A DNA stretch of 6,924 nt from Candidatus Shapirobacteria bacterium UBA1420 (lineage in GTDB: Bacteria; Patescibacteriota; Microgenomatia; UBA12405): assembly GCA_002304845.1 (NCBI GenBank), contig DBPM01000032.1:1-6924 (forward strand). Direction: 5' to 3'. Position 1 is the stretch's first letter; each line of letters opens with the position of its first letter. Both the position numbers and the translations under genes were made by a program. Under the pieces are notes generated by a model. It had not been told where the DNA came from. It did not search any database and was given only the letters and a program-made list of their open reading frames with translations. Of the stretch, positions 1 to 5,606 are shown piece after piece.

Positions 1-1233
1 AAAATTAATTTAGAATCCCAAAAAAACAAACTGGCGGAATTGAGAAAAAACATGGAAAGTCGTTTTGGTTTTTTGGCGGGAGAAATTCAAAAAGCCGAGG
101 CCAATAAAAAAAGATTAAATGCTGAACTGACTAAATTAATAGAAATGAAAACAGCGATGTTTAATACTTCGGTGGGAAATGTGTCCTCTTCTGATGATCC
201 GGCTTCCAGAGCTGATTATAATCCAGGCTTTTCACCAGCCTTTGCGGTCTTTTCTTTTGGAGCGCCACATCGAAAAGGGATGAGCCAATACGGAGCCTTG
301 GGTAGGTCTAAAGCGGGACAAAATTATGAAACAATTCTGAAAGCTTATTATGGCAACATTAAAATTGAAAAAATGGAAGTGGGAGGCTCGATTAAAACTA
401 CGGCTGGAACCTTGCCTTTTGAAGAAAATTATTTAGTTGGGATAGCGGAAATGCCCGCAAAATGGGGAGATCAAGGTGGCTTTGAGGCGCTGAAAGCCCA
501 AGCGATTGCCGCCCGAACTTATGCCCTGGCTTATACCAATAATTTGTCGGGAACAATTTGTGTGACTGAAGCCTGTCAGGTTTATAGTAAGAGTCGATTG
601 GATAATCCAGGTAAATGGAAGGAAGCGGTAGAGCAAACTAGAGGCTTGGTGATTAAAAGTAACAATACTGGAGAGATTTTTTCAACTATGTATGCCTCAA
701 CTTCGGGAGGAGCGACTATTGGTTATAGTTCAAAAGGACATAGTACCCCTCAATTGTGGGACACCAGTTGCGGCAATCAAGGTTGTTGGCCGGGAGAGGC
801 TTTTGAAAAAATGGCGGGTTCACCGTGGTTTTACAAAGGTTGGTACACGCTTAGAGATGGCCGCTCTTTTGGTCTAAATCATCCTTGGTTGAATAATGAC
901 GATTTTGCGGATATTGTCAATGCTGTTCTTTACTACAGTAAAACCGGTGATGGCAATAATCTGTCGCAGTATCGTAATTGTATTAGTGGTTGCGTCAATG
1001 CCTGGTCGAAAGAGGAATTAAGGCGACAAGTAGCCGATAAAGGCGGACCGGTAAGTAGTATCACTTCGGTGGGAGTGGATTATTCAACTTCAGGAGTGAC
1101 TAAAAATGTCAGAATTGGAACCGATAAAGGTAGTTTTACCTTTGATGCCAGTACTTTTAAAACAGCTTTTAATTTGCGAGCGCCGGGAGCAATTGTGATT
1201 AAGTCAGATTTATTTAACCTCGAAAAGAAGTAA
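1..1233 (+). CDS. SpoIID/LytB-domain peptidoglycan protein with N-terminal coiled coil (5' partial)
   Basis: The reading frame is open to the left edge, so the true start is missing; the TTG at 40 and ATG at 52 are internal codons. The 410 visible residues begin with a Lys/Glu/Asn-rich coiled coil (about 1-50), then a Ser/Pro/Asp linker (about 55-75), then a SpoIID domain. Hallmarks seen: HRKGMSQYGA (90-99), the EMP segment with E150, ALKAQAIAARTYAL (163-176), and YASTSGG (231-237). In sporulating Firmicutes SpoIID is a lytic transglycosylase of denuded glycan and LytB modifies amidase activity. The EMP glutamate is the likely catalytic residue, by analogy. Cysteines occur in close pairs (187/192, 257/262, 327/331); the first lies where a zinc site has been described in clostridial SpoIID. 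With an EnvC-like coiled coil, an extracytoplasmic role in wall remodelling or cell separation is inferred. The stop overlaps the 3' end of the convergent HAD gene by 20 bp. Confidence 0.88.
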   Translation, partial: KINLESQKNKLAELRKNMESRFGFLAGEIQKAEANKKRLNAELTKLIEMKTAMFNTSVGNVSSSDDPASRADYNPGFSPAFAVFSFGAPHRKGMSQYGALGRSKAGQNYETILKAYYGNIKIEKMEVGGSIKTTAGTLPFEENYLVGIAEMPAKWGDQGGFEALKAQAIAARTYALAYTNNLSGTICVTEACQVYSKSRLDNPGKWKEAVEQTRGLVIKSNNTGEIFSTMYASTSGGATIGYSSKGHSTPQLWDTSCGNQGCWPGEAFEKMAGSPWFYKGWYTLRDGRSFGLNHPWLNNDDFADIVNAVLYYSKTGDGNNLSQYRNCISGCVNAWSKEELRRQVADKGGPVSSITSVGVDYSTSGVTKNVRIGTDKGSFTFDASTFKTAFNLRAPGAIVIKSDLFNLEKK

Positions 1234-2011
1234 CATATTGACCTAAATAACGGAGATCGTTGATGTTGTCAATTAATTTGGTTTTAGTTTCATTAACCGC
1301 CACATTATGAACGGACCACAGACAGGGGTTACGAATTAAAAAAGAACAAGGCGCACCCAGTTGATTGACAGGATTGATATCAGCACGAGGGCTATCCCCG
1401 ACCACCAAACAATTTTCAGGTTTAACTTTATAAAAATTCATGGCTTCAGACCAGGTTTGAGTATCTTTATAAAGATGATCGTCGATAGTATAGACGTCAT
1501 CCCAGTCAAAATATTGATCTAAGTTGAGCCAACGATATTTTTTCCAGGTCCAATCTGGATTGGCATGAGTGACTATAGCCAAAGAAGGTAACTCAGGATC
1601 ACTGGTAAGAAAATCAAGACCATCTTTGGTGCCTGGTAAAAGTGATAAAGGAGTATCAAACATTTTTTCGAAATTGGAACGAAGTTGTTCTTGAAGGGTG
1701 TTATTTAGAGGATACAAAGTGCTTAATTGGTCAACTAAAACGTTCCAACGTTGAAGACTGACACTATGAGTGGTGTATAAGTCATTGTGTAATTTAGCTA
1801 TTTGACGGCGGGTAGTTTGGACAGGTAATTGTAAATCATTACTAATGGACATCGCGGCATTGTCAAAAACCCGGGTAAAAATAGGTTGAGTTTTCCAAAG
1901 AGTATCGTCACCATCAAAAATTATTGTTTGAATATCAAAGCGACGACAAAATTTCTTAAAATAGAGAAGTTGCTCAATCCTGGAGACATTAAAAGTTTCC
2001 ACCTGCTGCAT
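1214..2011 (-). CDS. HAD-superfamily hydrolase (probable phosphatase)
   Basis: This 265-residue cytoplasmic protein carries all four HAD motifs: motif I IFDGDDTLW (nucleophile D33, acid/base D35), motif II with T148 in AIVTHAN, motif III K182, and motif IV GDSPRADI (D206, D211) for Mg2+ binding. The roughly 90 residues between motifs I and II fit a helical C1 cap, as in phosphoglycolate-phosphatase and dehalogenase-type members. The Asp nucleophile with Thr at the fourth position after it (DxDxT) favours a phosphatase over a dehalogenase. The substrate cannot be read from sequence. The ATG at 2011 is preferred because TATAAT lies exactly 6 nt upstream and no Shine-Dalgarno is visible, suggesting a leaderless transcript. 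It diverges from the peptidase-like gene across a 20-bp gap and overlaps the SpoIID gene tail to tail. Confidence 0.9.
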   Translation of the reverse strand: MQQVETFNVSRIEQLLYFKKFCRRFDIQTIIFDGDDTLWKTQPIFTRVFDNAAMSISNDLQLPVQTTRRQIAKLHNDLYTTHSVSLQRWNVLVDQLSTLYPLNNTLQEQLRSNFEKMFDTPLSLLPGTKDGLDFLTSDPELPSLAIVTHANPDWTWKKYRWLNLDQYFDWDDVYTIDDHLYKDTQTWSEAMNFYKVKPENCLVVGDSPRADINPVNQLGAPCSFLIRNPCLWSVHNVAVNETKTKLIDNINDLRYLGQYVTSFRG

Positions 2012-2025
2012 GGGGTGATTATACT
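1996..2025 (+). promoter_or_regulatory. promoter of the 2032-5204 gene cluster, leaderless arrangement
   Basis: TATACT (2020-2025) lies 6 nt before the ATG at 2032. A weak -35 candidate, TTTCCA (1996-2001, 4 of 6 consensus bases), sits 18 nt upstream, inside the 5' end of the HAD gene. No Shine-Dalgarno is present, and the 20-bp gap leaves no room for a leader. Confidence 0.55.
2018..2023 (-). promoter_or_regulatory. -10 box of the HAD gene, leaderless arrangement
   Basis: A perfect TATAAT on the minus strand is followed by 6 nt and then the ATG at 2011, so transcription would start at or next to the start codon. The -35 position falls inside the divergent gene and has no good match. The box overlaps the opposite-strand -10 (2020-2025) by four bases. 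Confidence 0.65.
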
Positions 2026-2031
2026 ATATAA

Positions 2032-2562
2032 ATGACTTTGATTTACGCTTTTTCCAACCAATGGGGGACAAATATTTCCAGAAGAGTCTTGAGTGGATTG
2101 CAATCATATTTGCCAAAAAATAAAAACATCAATTATCAAATAATCTTTGGTCATCCTCGAGCTTTTTTTAATAAATACATTCCCAATGATAAATATGATT
2201 TAATCATCGGTTTGGGAGATTATTACGGAGAAAGTCAGAAAATCAGAATGGAAACGGTGGCGAAAAACGCTTATGGAAAAGAGAGTCTTAATCCCCTGTT
2301 TCCGATTAAAATGGAGTTGAATTTACCGGAAATTGAAATGTATGAACCGGAATATTTTGAAATCTCTGAATTTATGGGAACTTATAACTGTAATTGGATA
2401 GCCTTTATGATTCAACTATCTTTAAATAAAAGGAAATTAGAGACGAAAAATTTATTTTTACATTTACCCAAGAGGGGTCGGGATCGGATTTTGGCCAAAA
2501 TGGTTGCTGATTTAATAATAAATAATAGAATGATAAAATGGGTCTATGAAGAGAGAAAGTGA
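2032..2562 (+). CDS. pyroglutamyl-peptidase I-like protein (peptidase C15 family)
   Basis: Similarity to peptidase family C15 (Pcp), which removes N-terminal pyroglutamate, is clearest in the second half: MGTYNCNW (115-122) matches the Cys motif, with C120 as candidate nucleophile, and LFLHLP (141-146) matches the active-site His motif with H144. The Cys-His spacing of 24 equals that of characterised Pcp enzymes (Cys144/His168 in Bacillus). E74 in RMETVAKNA fits the third catalytic residue. At 176 residues it is shorter than the usual 200-220. The loss lies between Glu and Cys (46 residues apart instead of about 63), and the N-terminal FGG loop is degenerate (FSNQWGTN). Catalysis is therefore plausible but the substrate may differ. 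No signal peptide, so cytoplasmic. It opens the cluster and overlaps the PH gene by 17 bp. Confidence 0.72.
   Translation: MTLIYAFSNQWGTNISRRVLSGLQSYLPKNKNINYQIIFGHPRAFFNKYIPNDKYDLIIGLGDYYGESQKIRMETVAKNAYGKESLNPLFPIKMELNLPEIEMYEPEYFEISEFMGTYNCNWIAFMIQLSLNKRKLETKNLFLHLPKRGRDRILAKMVADLIINNRMIKWVYEERK
2531..2539 (+). promoter_or_regulatory. extended -10 element before the PH-domain gene
   Basis: TGA followed by TAAAAT (2534-2539) forms an extended -10 (TGn plus five of six consensus bases), ending exactly 6 nt before the ATG at 2546. It lies inside the end of the preceding gene, so the PH gene could also have its own leaderless transcript. No convincing -35 is visible, which is acceptable for an extended -10. 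Confidence 0.45.
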
Positions 2563-3187
2563 TTTAGATGTAGTGGCTCCTGATGAGGTGGGAACCGAGG
2601 CGCCAATTGTTGAAAAAGTATATGATATCACCGGTCATACCAAGCATCCTTTGTCATCGTTGTTGATCAATCCCGATGTCTTTACCTTTGAAGAAAAGGC
2701 CCAACAGGAAAAAGTCTTGGTGGTGGCCAGATCACATTGGGTGACTAATGTGGGTTGGATATTGACAGCAATATTAATGTTTTTAGCACCAAGTTTTTTA
2801 AATTTGATCCCGTTGTCTTCCGATATTGCCACTCGTTATAAAATCCTGGGCGGATTTTTGTGGTTTTTGGTGACCTTTGCCTTTGTTTTTGAAAGATTTT
2901 TGTCGTGGTATTTTGATGTGATTGTCATCACCGACAAAAGGGTAATTGATATTGATTTTGATAATTTATTAAGTAAGAAATTTGCTCAGGCTAATATTTT
3001 AATGATTCAAGATTTAACTTTTAAAGTCACCGGCTTTGCTCAAACTATGTTTAACTTTGGGGATGTGTTTGTGCAAACAGCAGCGGAAGTGCCTCAATTA
3101 ACTCTAGAGAGAGTGCCTCAGCCACAAAAAATCATCATGGTATTGCAGATGTTAAAAGAAGAATTGGGAGGGAAAAATGTTAAATAA
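2546..3187 (+). CDS. PH-domain (YdbS/bPH2-like) membrane protein
   Basis: The 213-residue protein has an acidic cytoplasmic N-terminus (1-55), two membrane segments (about 67-90 and 99-118, the second ending in FERFLSWYF), and a C-terminal bacterial PH domain (about 122-205). The core VIVITDKRVIDIDF (124-137), the DLTFKVTGFAQTMFNFGDV segment and an FVQTA strand are typical of small two-helix YdbS-like proteins common in CPR genomes. Their biochemical role is not established; membrane anchoring with a cytoplasmic beta-sandwich suggests protein or lipid binding. It overlaps the upstream gene by 17 bp and the downstream small membrane protein by 11 bp, so the three are probably translated from one message. 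No Shine-Dalgarno precedes the ATG, but a TAAAAT box lies 6 nt upstream. Confidence 0.85.
   Translation: MKRESDLDVVAPDEVGTEAPIVEKVYDITGHTKHPLSSLLINPDVFTFEEKAQQEKVLVVARSHWVTNVGWILTAILMFLAPSFLNLIPLSSDIATRYKILGGFLWFLVTFAFVFERFLSWYFDVIVITDKRVIDIDFDNLLSKKFAQANILMIQDLTFKVTGFAQTMFNFGDVFVQTAAEVPQLTLERVPQPQKIIMVLQMLKEELGGKNVK
3166..3171 (+). promoter_or_regulatory. Shine-Dalgarno site for the 72-residue membrane protein
   Basis: GGGAGG lies 5 nt before the ATG at 3177, inside the end of the PH gene. It is the only strong Shine-Dalgarno at a start codon in the window, and this start is internal to the cluster and lacks a -10 box at leaderless spacing. Confidence 0.7.
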
Positions 3188-3395
3188 TGTTGATAATTAC
3201 CTGTTAATTATCGAAAAAATTATCGGGGTGTTGGCGGCAATTGTGTATGCATTTTTTGCTTTGATTGTGGTCAAGCAAGTTCAAACCATGTCCAAGAATG
3301 TAAAAGACATATTTAACCCCCTGTTGATTGTCTTCGCTTATGCTCATTTGATAGGGGCCCTGGTATTGATCTTTTTAGCACTCACGGTTTTGTAG
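3177..3395 (+). CDS. small two-helix membrane protein, partner of the PH protein
   Basis: This 72-residue protein consists almost wholly of two hydrophobic helices (about 9-33 and 46-71) joined by a short basic/polar loop (KQVQTMSKNVKD). By the positive-inside rule the loop faces the cytoplasm and both ends face outside. Similar small proteins occur beside PH-domain proteins in Microgenomates and may belong to a DUF5657-type family, but that name is from memory and unchecked. No catalytic residues are seen, and a role as a membrane partner of the PH protein is inferred only from the 11-bp overlap. The start is well supported by GGGAGG 5 nt upstream. Only 11 bp separate its stop from the next ATG. 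Confidence 0.78.
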   Translation: MLNNVDNYLLIIEKIIGVLAAIVYAFFALIVVKQVQTMSKNVKDIFNPLLIVFAYAHLIGALVLIFLALTVL

Positions 3396-3401
3396 TATCA
3401 T
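3396..3401 (+). promoter_or_regulatory. possible internal -10 box before the propeller-like gene
   Basis: TATCAT (five of six consensus bases) ends 5 nt before the ATG at 3407, in the 11-bp gap after the upstream stop. No Shine-Dalgarno precedes that ATG. The -35 region shows no good match, so this is weaker than the other -10 boxes. Confidence 0.35.
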
Positions 3402-3406
3402 TTTTC

Positions 3407-4807
3407 ATGGAGTATCGCATTAGGGAGCGTCCATCGAGCCAAGAAATTGATGCCTTCGGTTGGCAATTGAGAGAAGAGAGAGAAGGAATATTTTTGGAAA
3501 GAGAAGGAGAAAGAATTGGTGTAGAACTAGGGAAAAGAAAACTAAGAGCGGTAGTTGAAGGAGCAGGTAAAGTGGCCATTGTCAGAGAGGGTAAGATAGC
3601 TTATTTGTCAGACCAAAGTCAGGGAGCAATTCAGGTCGGTGATGAGGTTTGGATAATGACAGAGGTGAAGGTAAAAATAGATTTTGTCAAAAAAGAAAAA
3701 TTCAAACAAGATATTTTTGTCTCCGAAAGAAGATGGTTTGATCAAAGAGTCAGCAAGGAATTGAATTTAATTTTGGGGGCGGGAGTGTTGGCGATATTGA
3801 TAGGAATTATCGTCTTGGGTTATCAAAAAAGAAGCAGTGCCATGGAGCAGAGTAAATTTGAAAATGTTCAGGCAGAATTTAGAGAAGAATTAAAAAAAGC
3901 TCAAGAAATCAGAGAAAAAGAACCGGATAAAAGTTTAGAAATAGCGGAAAGAGCGGTAGAAAAATTGAAAGAACATAAGTTCAAAAAAAGTGATTTAATC
4001 AACGAAATAAATAAATTGACAGAGGCGGGAATCAGTTATCAGAATAAATTAGGGCGGGAAAATAAAAATTATGAGGTGGCGTATAACACCAAATTAATCT
4101 ATGAGGGCGACAGGCAATTTGACGGTTTGACCAGCAAGGAATCGGTAATTTATTTATGGAGTAAGGAAAGAGCCGAGGTGATAGCGGTGAATTTGGAAAT
4201 GAAGTCTAAGGATAAGATAGCAGAAGATGAGAAAATAAAAAAAACCGAGGGAGTGTTTAATAACGGAGAGAGGTGGTATGGGTACGGAGAGAATAAAGTT
4301 TGGGAAATAAAAAGAAATGCGGTAGAAGACAGTCCGATAGAGTTGATGGGAATAGATCAGGTCAAGGCTTGGAAAGGGTTGATTTATGCCCTGAACAATG
4401 AACAAAAACAGATAGTTAAATTGGGTGGAAGTAGTTGGACAAAATGGAATAGCACTCCCCTGTCCACGACCATGACCGGAATGGCCATTGACGGCGATAT
4501 TTGGACATTGTCGGAGGGAGCACAAGTTTATAAATTTACCCGAGGGGAAAGAGTGGATTTTGAAATGAGTTTTAAGCCACCGGCAGTCAATCCGGGGAAA
4601 ATTGTCACCAGTGACAAAGTAAATATAGTGGCTTTTGTAAATGATGATAAAGTGTGGATTTATGGAAAAAATGGTAAAATTTTGGCCAGACTTAATTTTG
4701 GTAAAAATGAAATCGTGGACATCGCGATAGAAAATCCGAAGGAGGCCATTTTAGTCCTGGCCGCGGACGGAAACATTTACCGAGTCAAAAACAATGAGAT
4801 ATTTTAA
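3407..4807 (+). CDS. membrane-anchored coiled-coil protein with propeller-like outer domain, unknown function
   Basis: I do not recognise a named family for this 466-residue protein. It has a charged N-terminal domain (1-118) of short alternating beta segments, one membrane helix (about 119-138, LILGAGVLAILIGIIVLGYQ), a Lys/Glu-rich coiled coil (about 145-205), and a C-terminal domain (about 225-466) of repeated short strands with recurring patterns such as WYGYGENKVWEI, DIWTLSEGAQVYKF, DKVWIYGKNGKIL and DGNIYRV. These look like beta-propeller blades. Topology is probably N-inside, propeller outside. N-terminal GAIQVGDEVWIMTE (73-86) resembles the end of PP2C-type phosphatase domains (xxGDxLLLxTD), but the metal-binding Asp residues are not visible, so a degenerate phosphatase-like domain is only a guess. 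It ends inside smpB with a 14-bp overlap, suggesting translational coupling. Confidence 0.82.
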   Translation: MEYRIRERPSSQEIDAFGWQLREEREGIFLEREGERIGVELGKRKLRAVVEGAGKVAIVREGKIAYLSDQSQGAIQVGDEVWIMTEVKVKIDFVKKEKFKQDIFVSERRWFDQRVSKELNLILGAGVLAILIGIIVLGYQKRSSAMEQSKFENVQAEFREELKKAQEIREKEPDKSLEIAERAVEKLKEHKFKKSDLINEINKLTEAGISYQNKLGRENKNYEVAYNTKLIYEGDRQFDGLTSKESVIYLWSKERAEVIAVNLEMKSKDKIAEDEKIKKTEGVFNNGERWYGYGENKVWEIKRNAVEDSPIELMGIDQVKAWKGLIYALNNEQKQIVKLGGSSWTKWNSTPLSTTMTGMAIDGDIWTLSEGAQVYKFTRGERVDFEMSFKPPAVNPGKIVTSDKVNIVAFVNDDKVWIYGKNGKILARLNFGKNEIVDIAIENPKEAILVLAADGNIYRVKNNEIF

Positions 4808-5204
4808 TCGTGAGAGTCACGACTATAAATTTATTGACAAAATGGTGGCCGGATTGGTATTAAGCGGCGCCGATGCCAAGTCCCTAAGAGTGGCCGGGGT
4901 CCAATTCAAGGGAGCTAAAGTGGAAGTGGTCAATGGCATTCCCAAAGTGTTTAATTTACAAATCAATCCTTACAAATACAGTCGGAATCAAGAAATTGAT
5001 AAAAGTGGTGAGAGAAAATTACTCCTAAATTCCCGAGAAATTGCTAAACTGCAAAGTTATCGGAGACAAAAATACATGTTGATTCCGATAGCGATTTTTT
5101 TACAAGGAAAGTGGTTTAAAATGGAAATTGGCATTGGGAGAAAGATGAAGAAGTTTGAAAAGAGGGAGAAGATTAAGAAGGAAGAGTTTGCGAAAAATAA
5201 TTAG
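4794..5204 (+). CDS. smpB: SsrA-binding protein SmpB
   Basis: SmpB binds the tRNA-like domain of tmRNA and places its C-terminal tail in the empty mRNA channel of stalled ribosomes. The 136 residues align along their length: ESHDYKFIDKMVAGLVLSG (7-25), GADAKSLR (25-32, usually GxEVKSLR), NGIPKVFNLQINPY (47-60), ERKLLL (73-78), REI (81-83), YMLIPI (94-99), and MEIGIGRKMKKFEKRE (110-125). Differences from the family: the conserved Glu before VKSLR is Asp27, the DSY motif is absent (GAKV), and AKGKK reads GRKMK. The tail after KRE is about 9 residues shorter than in E. coli. The ATG overlaps the preceding gene by 14 bp without a Shine-Dalgarno, suggesting coupling. The tmRNA gene lies about 400 bp downstream on the other strand, supporting the call. 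Confidence 0.92.
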   Translation: MRYFNRESHDYKFIDKMVAGLVLSGADAKSLRVAGVQFKGAKVEVVNGIPKVFNLQINPYKYSRNQEIDKSGERKLLLNSREIAKLQSYRRQKYMLIPIAIFLQGKWFKMEIGIGRKMKKFEKREKIKKEEFAKNN

Positions 5205-5442
5205 ATAATAAAGTTTTAATAGTCTTAAAGCCCCAACCTGATTTTAAATAAACTTCTCTTTTCTTGGCATCAGTTTTATGAAGAAAGGCTTCAAAGTGAA
5301 TGAGTTTATAAGGTAGGTGTTGACGAGTGTAAGTGCTTTTACCTGAATTATGTTGAAGGAGTCTCTGCTTGAGATTGGAAGTGTAGCCAATATAGAGACT
5401 TTTGTCTTTAAGACTTTCTAAAATATAAGTGTAATAAAACAC
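5173..5442 (-). CDS. GIY-YIG domain protein (UPF0213/URI-like)
   Basis: This 89-residue single-domain protein begins YYTYILESL (3-11), followed by SLYIGYTSNLKQRLLQHN (15-32) with the YIG element at 17-19 and catalytic-type R27. KREVYLKSGWG (61-71) carries the expected catalytic Glu E63. These fit the small GIY-YIG nuclease-like proteins abundant in Patescibacteria; whether this one cuts DNA is unknown. The usual basic end after SGWG is replaced by FKTIKTLLSNYFSQTLPS. The GTG at 5442 is chosen because TATAAT lies exactly 6 nt upstream with no Shine-Dalgarno, another leaderless arrangement. Its last 32 bp overlap the end of smpB tail to tail. Confidence 0.88.
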   Translation of the reverse strand: MFYYTYILESLKDKSLYIGYTSNLKQRLLQHNSGKSTYTRQHLPYKLIHFEAFLHKTDAKKREVYLKSGWGFKTIKTLLSNYFSQTLPS

Positions 5443-5448
5443 ACTAAT

Positions 5449-5478
5449 ATTATAGAGGAAAAATATAAATTATGAAAA
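5449..5478 (-). promoter_or_regulatory. promoter of the GIY-YIG gene, leaderless arrangement
   Basis: A perfect TATAAT (5454 to 5449) is followed by 6 nt and the GTG start. TTTTCA (5478 to 5473, 4 of 6 -35 consensus bases) is 18 nt upstream, the same spacing as the promoter before 2032. Confidence 0.65.
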
Positions 5479-5490
5479 CAAAAGAGAGGG

Positions 5491-5559
5491 AGAAGGCGGA
5501 ACGTAAAAACATAAATTACAGAACATCAAAAGAGGAAGAAGAAGGCGGAACGTAAAAAC
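5491..5559 (+). repeat. 20-nt direct repeat, two copies 49 nt apart
   Basis: The 20-mer AGAAGGCGGAACGTAAAAAC occurs exactly at 5491-5510 and 5540-5559. The intervening 29 nt are purine-rich. The second copy forms the left arm of the hairpin at 5547-5580. This is part of the 163-bp stretch between the GIY-YIG start and the tmRNA end, where I see no confident gene. Confidence 0.85.
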
Positions 5560-5580
5560 GGCGTTGCCGTTTAACGTTCC
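5547..5580 (-). terminator. probable ssrA terminator hairpin
   Basis: On the minus strand GGAACGT pairs with ACGTTCC (7 bp), and inside it AAACGGC pairs with GCCGTTT (7 bp) around an AAC loop, with a small internal loop between. The inner stem followed by TTTTT resembles a short intrinsic terminator located 26-59 nt past the tmRNA 3' end. No U tract follows the full-length stem, so where termination occurs is uncertain. Confidence 0.55.
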
Positions 5581-5581
5581 A

Positions 5582-5606
5582 GCAACGTTAAATATTTTTA
5601 CGTTGC
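5582..5606 (-). repeat. palindrome directly at the tmRNA 3' end
   Basis: GCAACGT pairs with ACGTTGC (7 bp, 11-nt AT-only loop). The minus-strand 5' arm starts at base 5606, the tmRNA discriminator, so this hairpin would shape the precursor's 3' trailer and may influence 3' processing. It shares arm sequences with the hairpin at 5547-5580. Confidence 0.6.

Noticed and set aside
4154..4525. Minus-strand 123-codon ORF opposite the propeller-like gene
   Set aside because: Antisense to a well-supported gene, with no recognisable domain; expected by chance over Lys/Glu-rich coding sequence.
5429..5446. Small inverted repeat AGTGT/ACACT over the GIY-YIG start
   Set aside because: Only 5 bp of stem with an 8-nt AT-rich loop; expected by chance at this base composition.
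5472..5555. Plus-strand 27-codon ORF starting MKTKEREKAERKN, with GAGGAA upstream
   Set aside because: It is Lys/Glu-biased simply because the region is purine-rich, its end is made of the direct repeat, the GAGGAA is 12 nt from the ATG, and no -10 lies at leaderless spacing.
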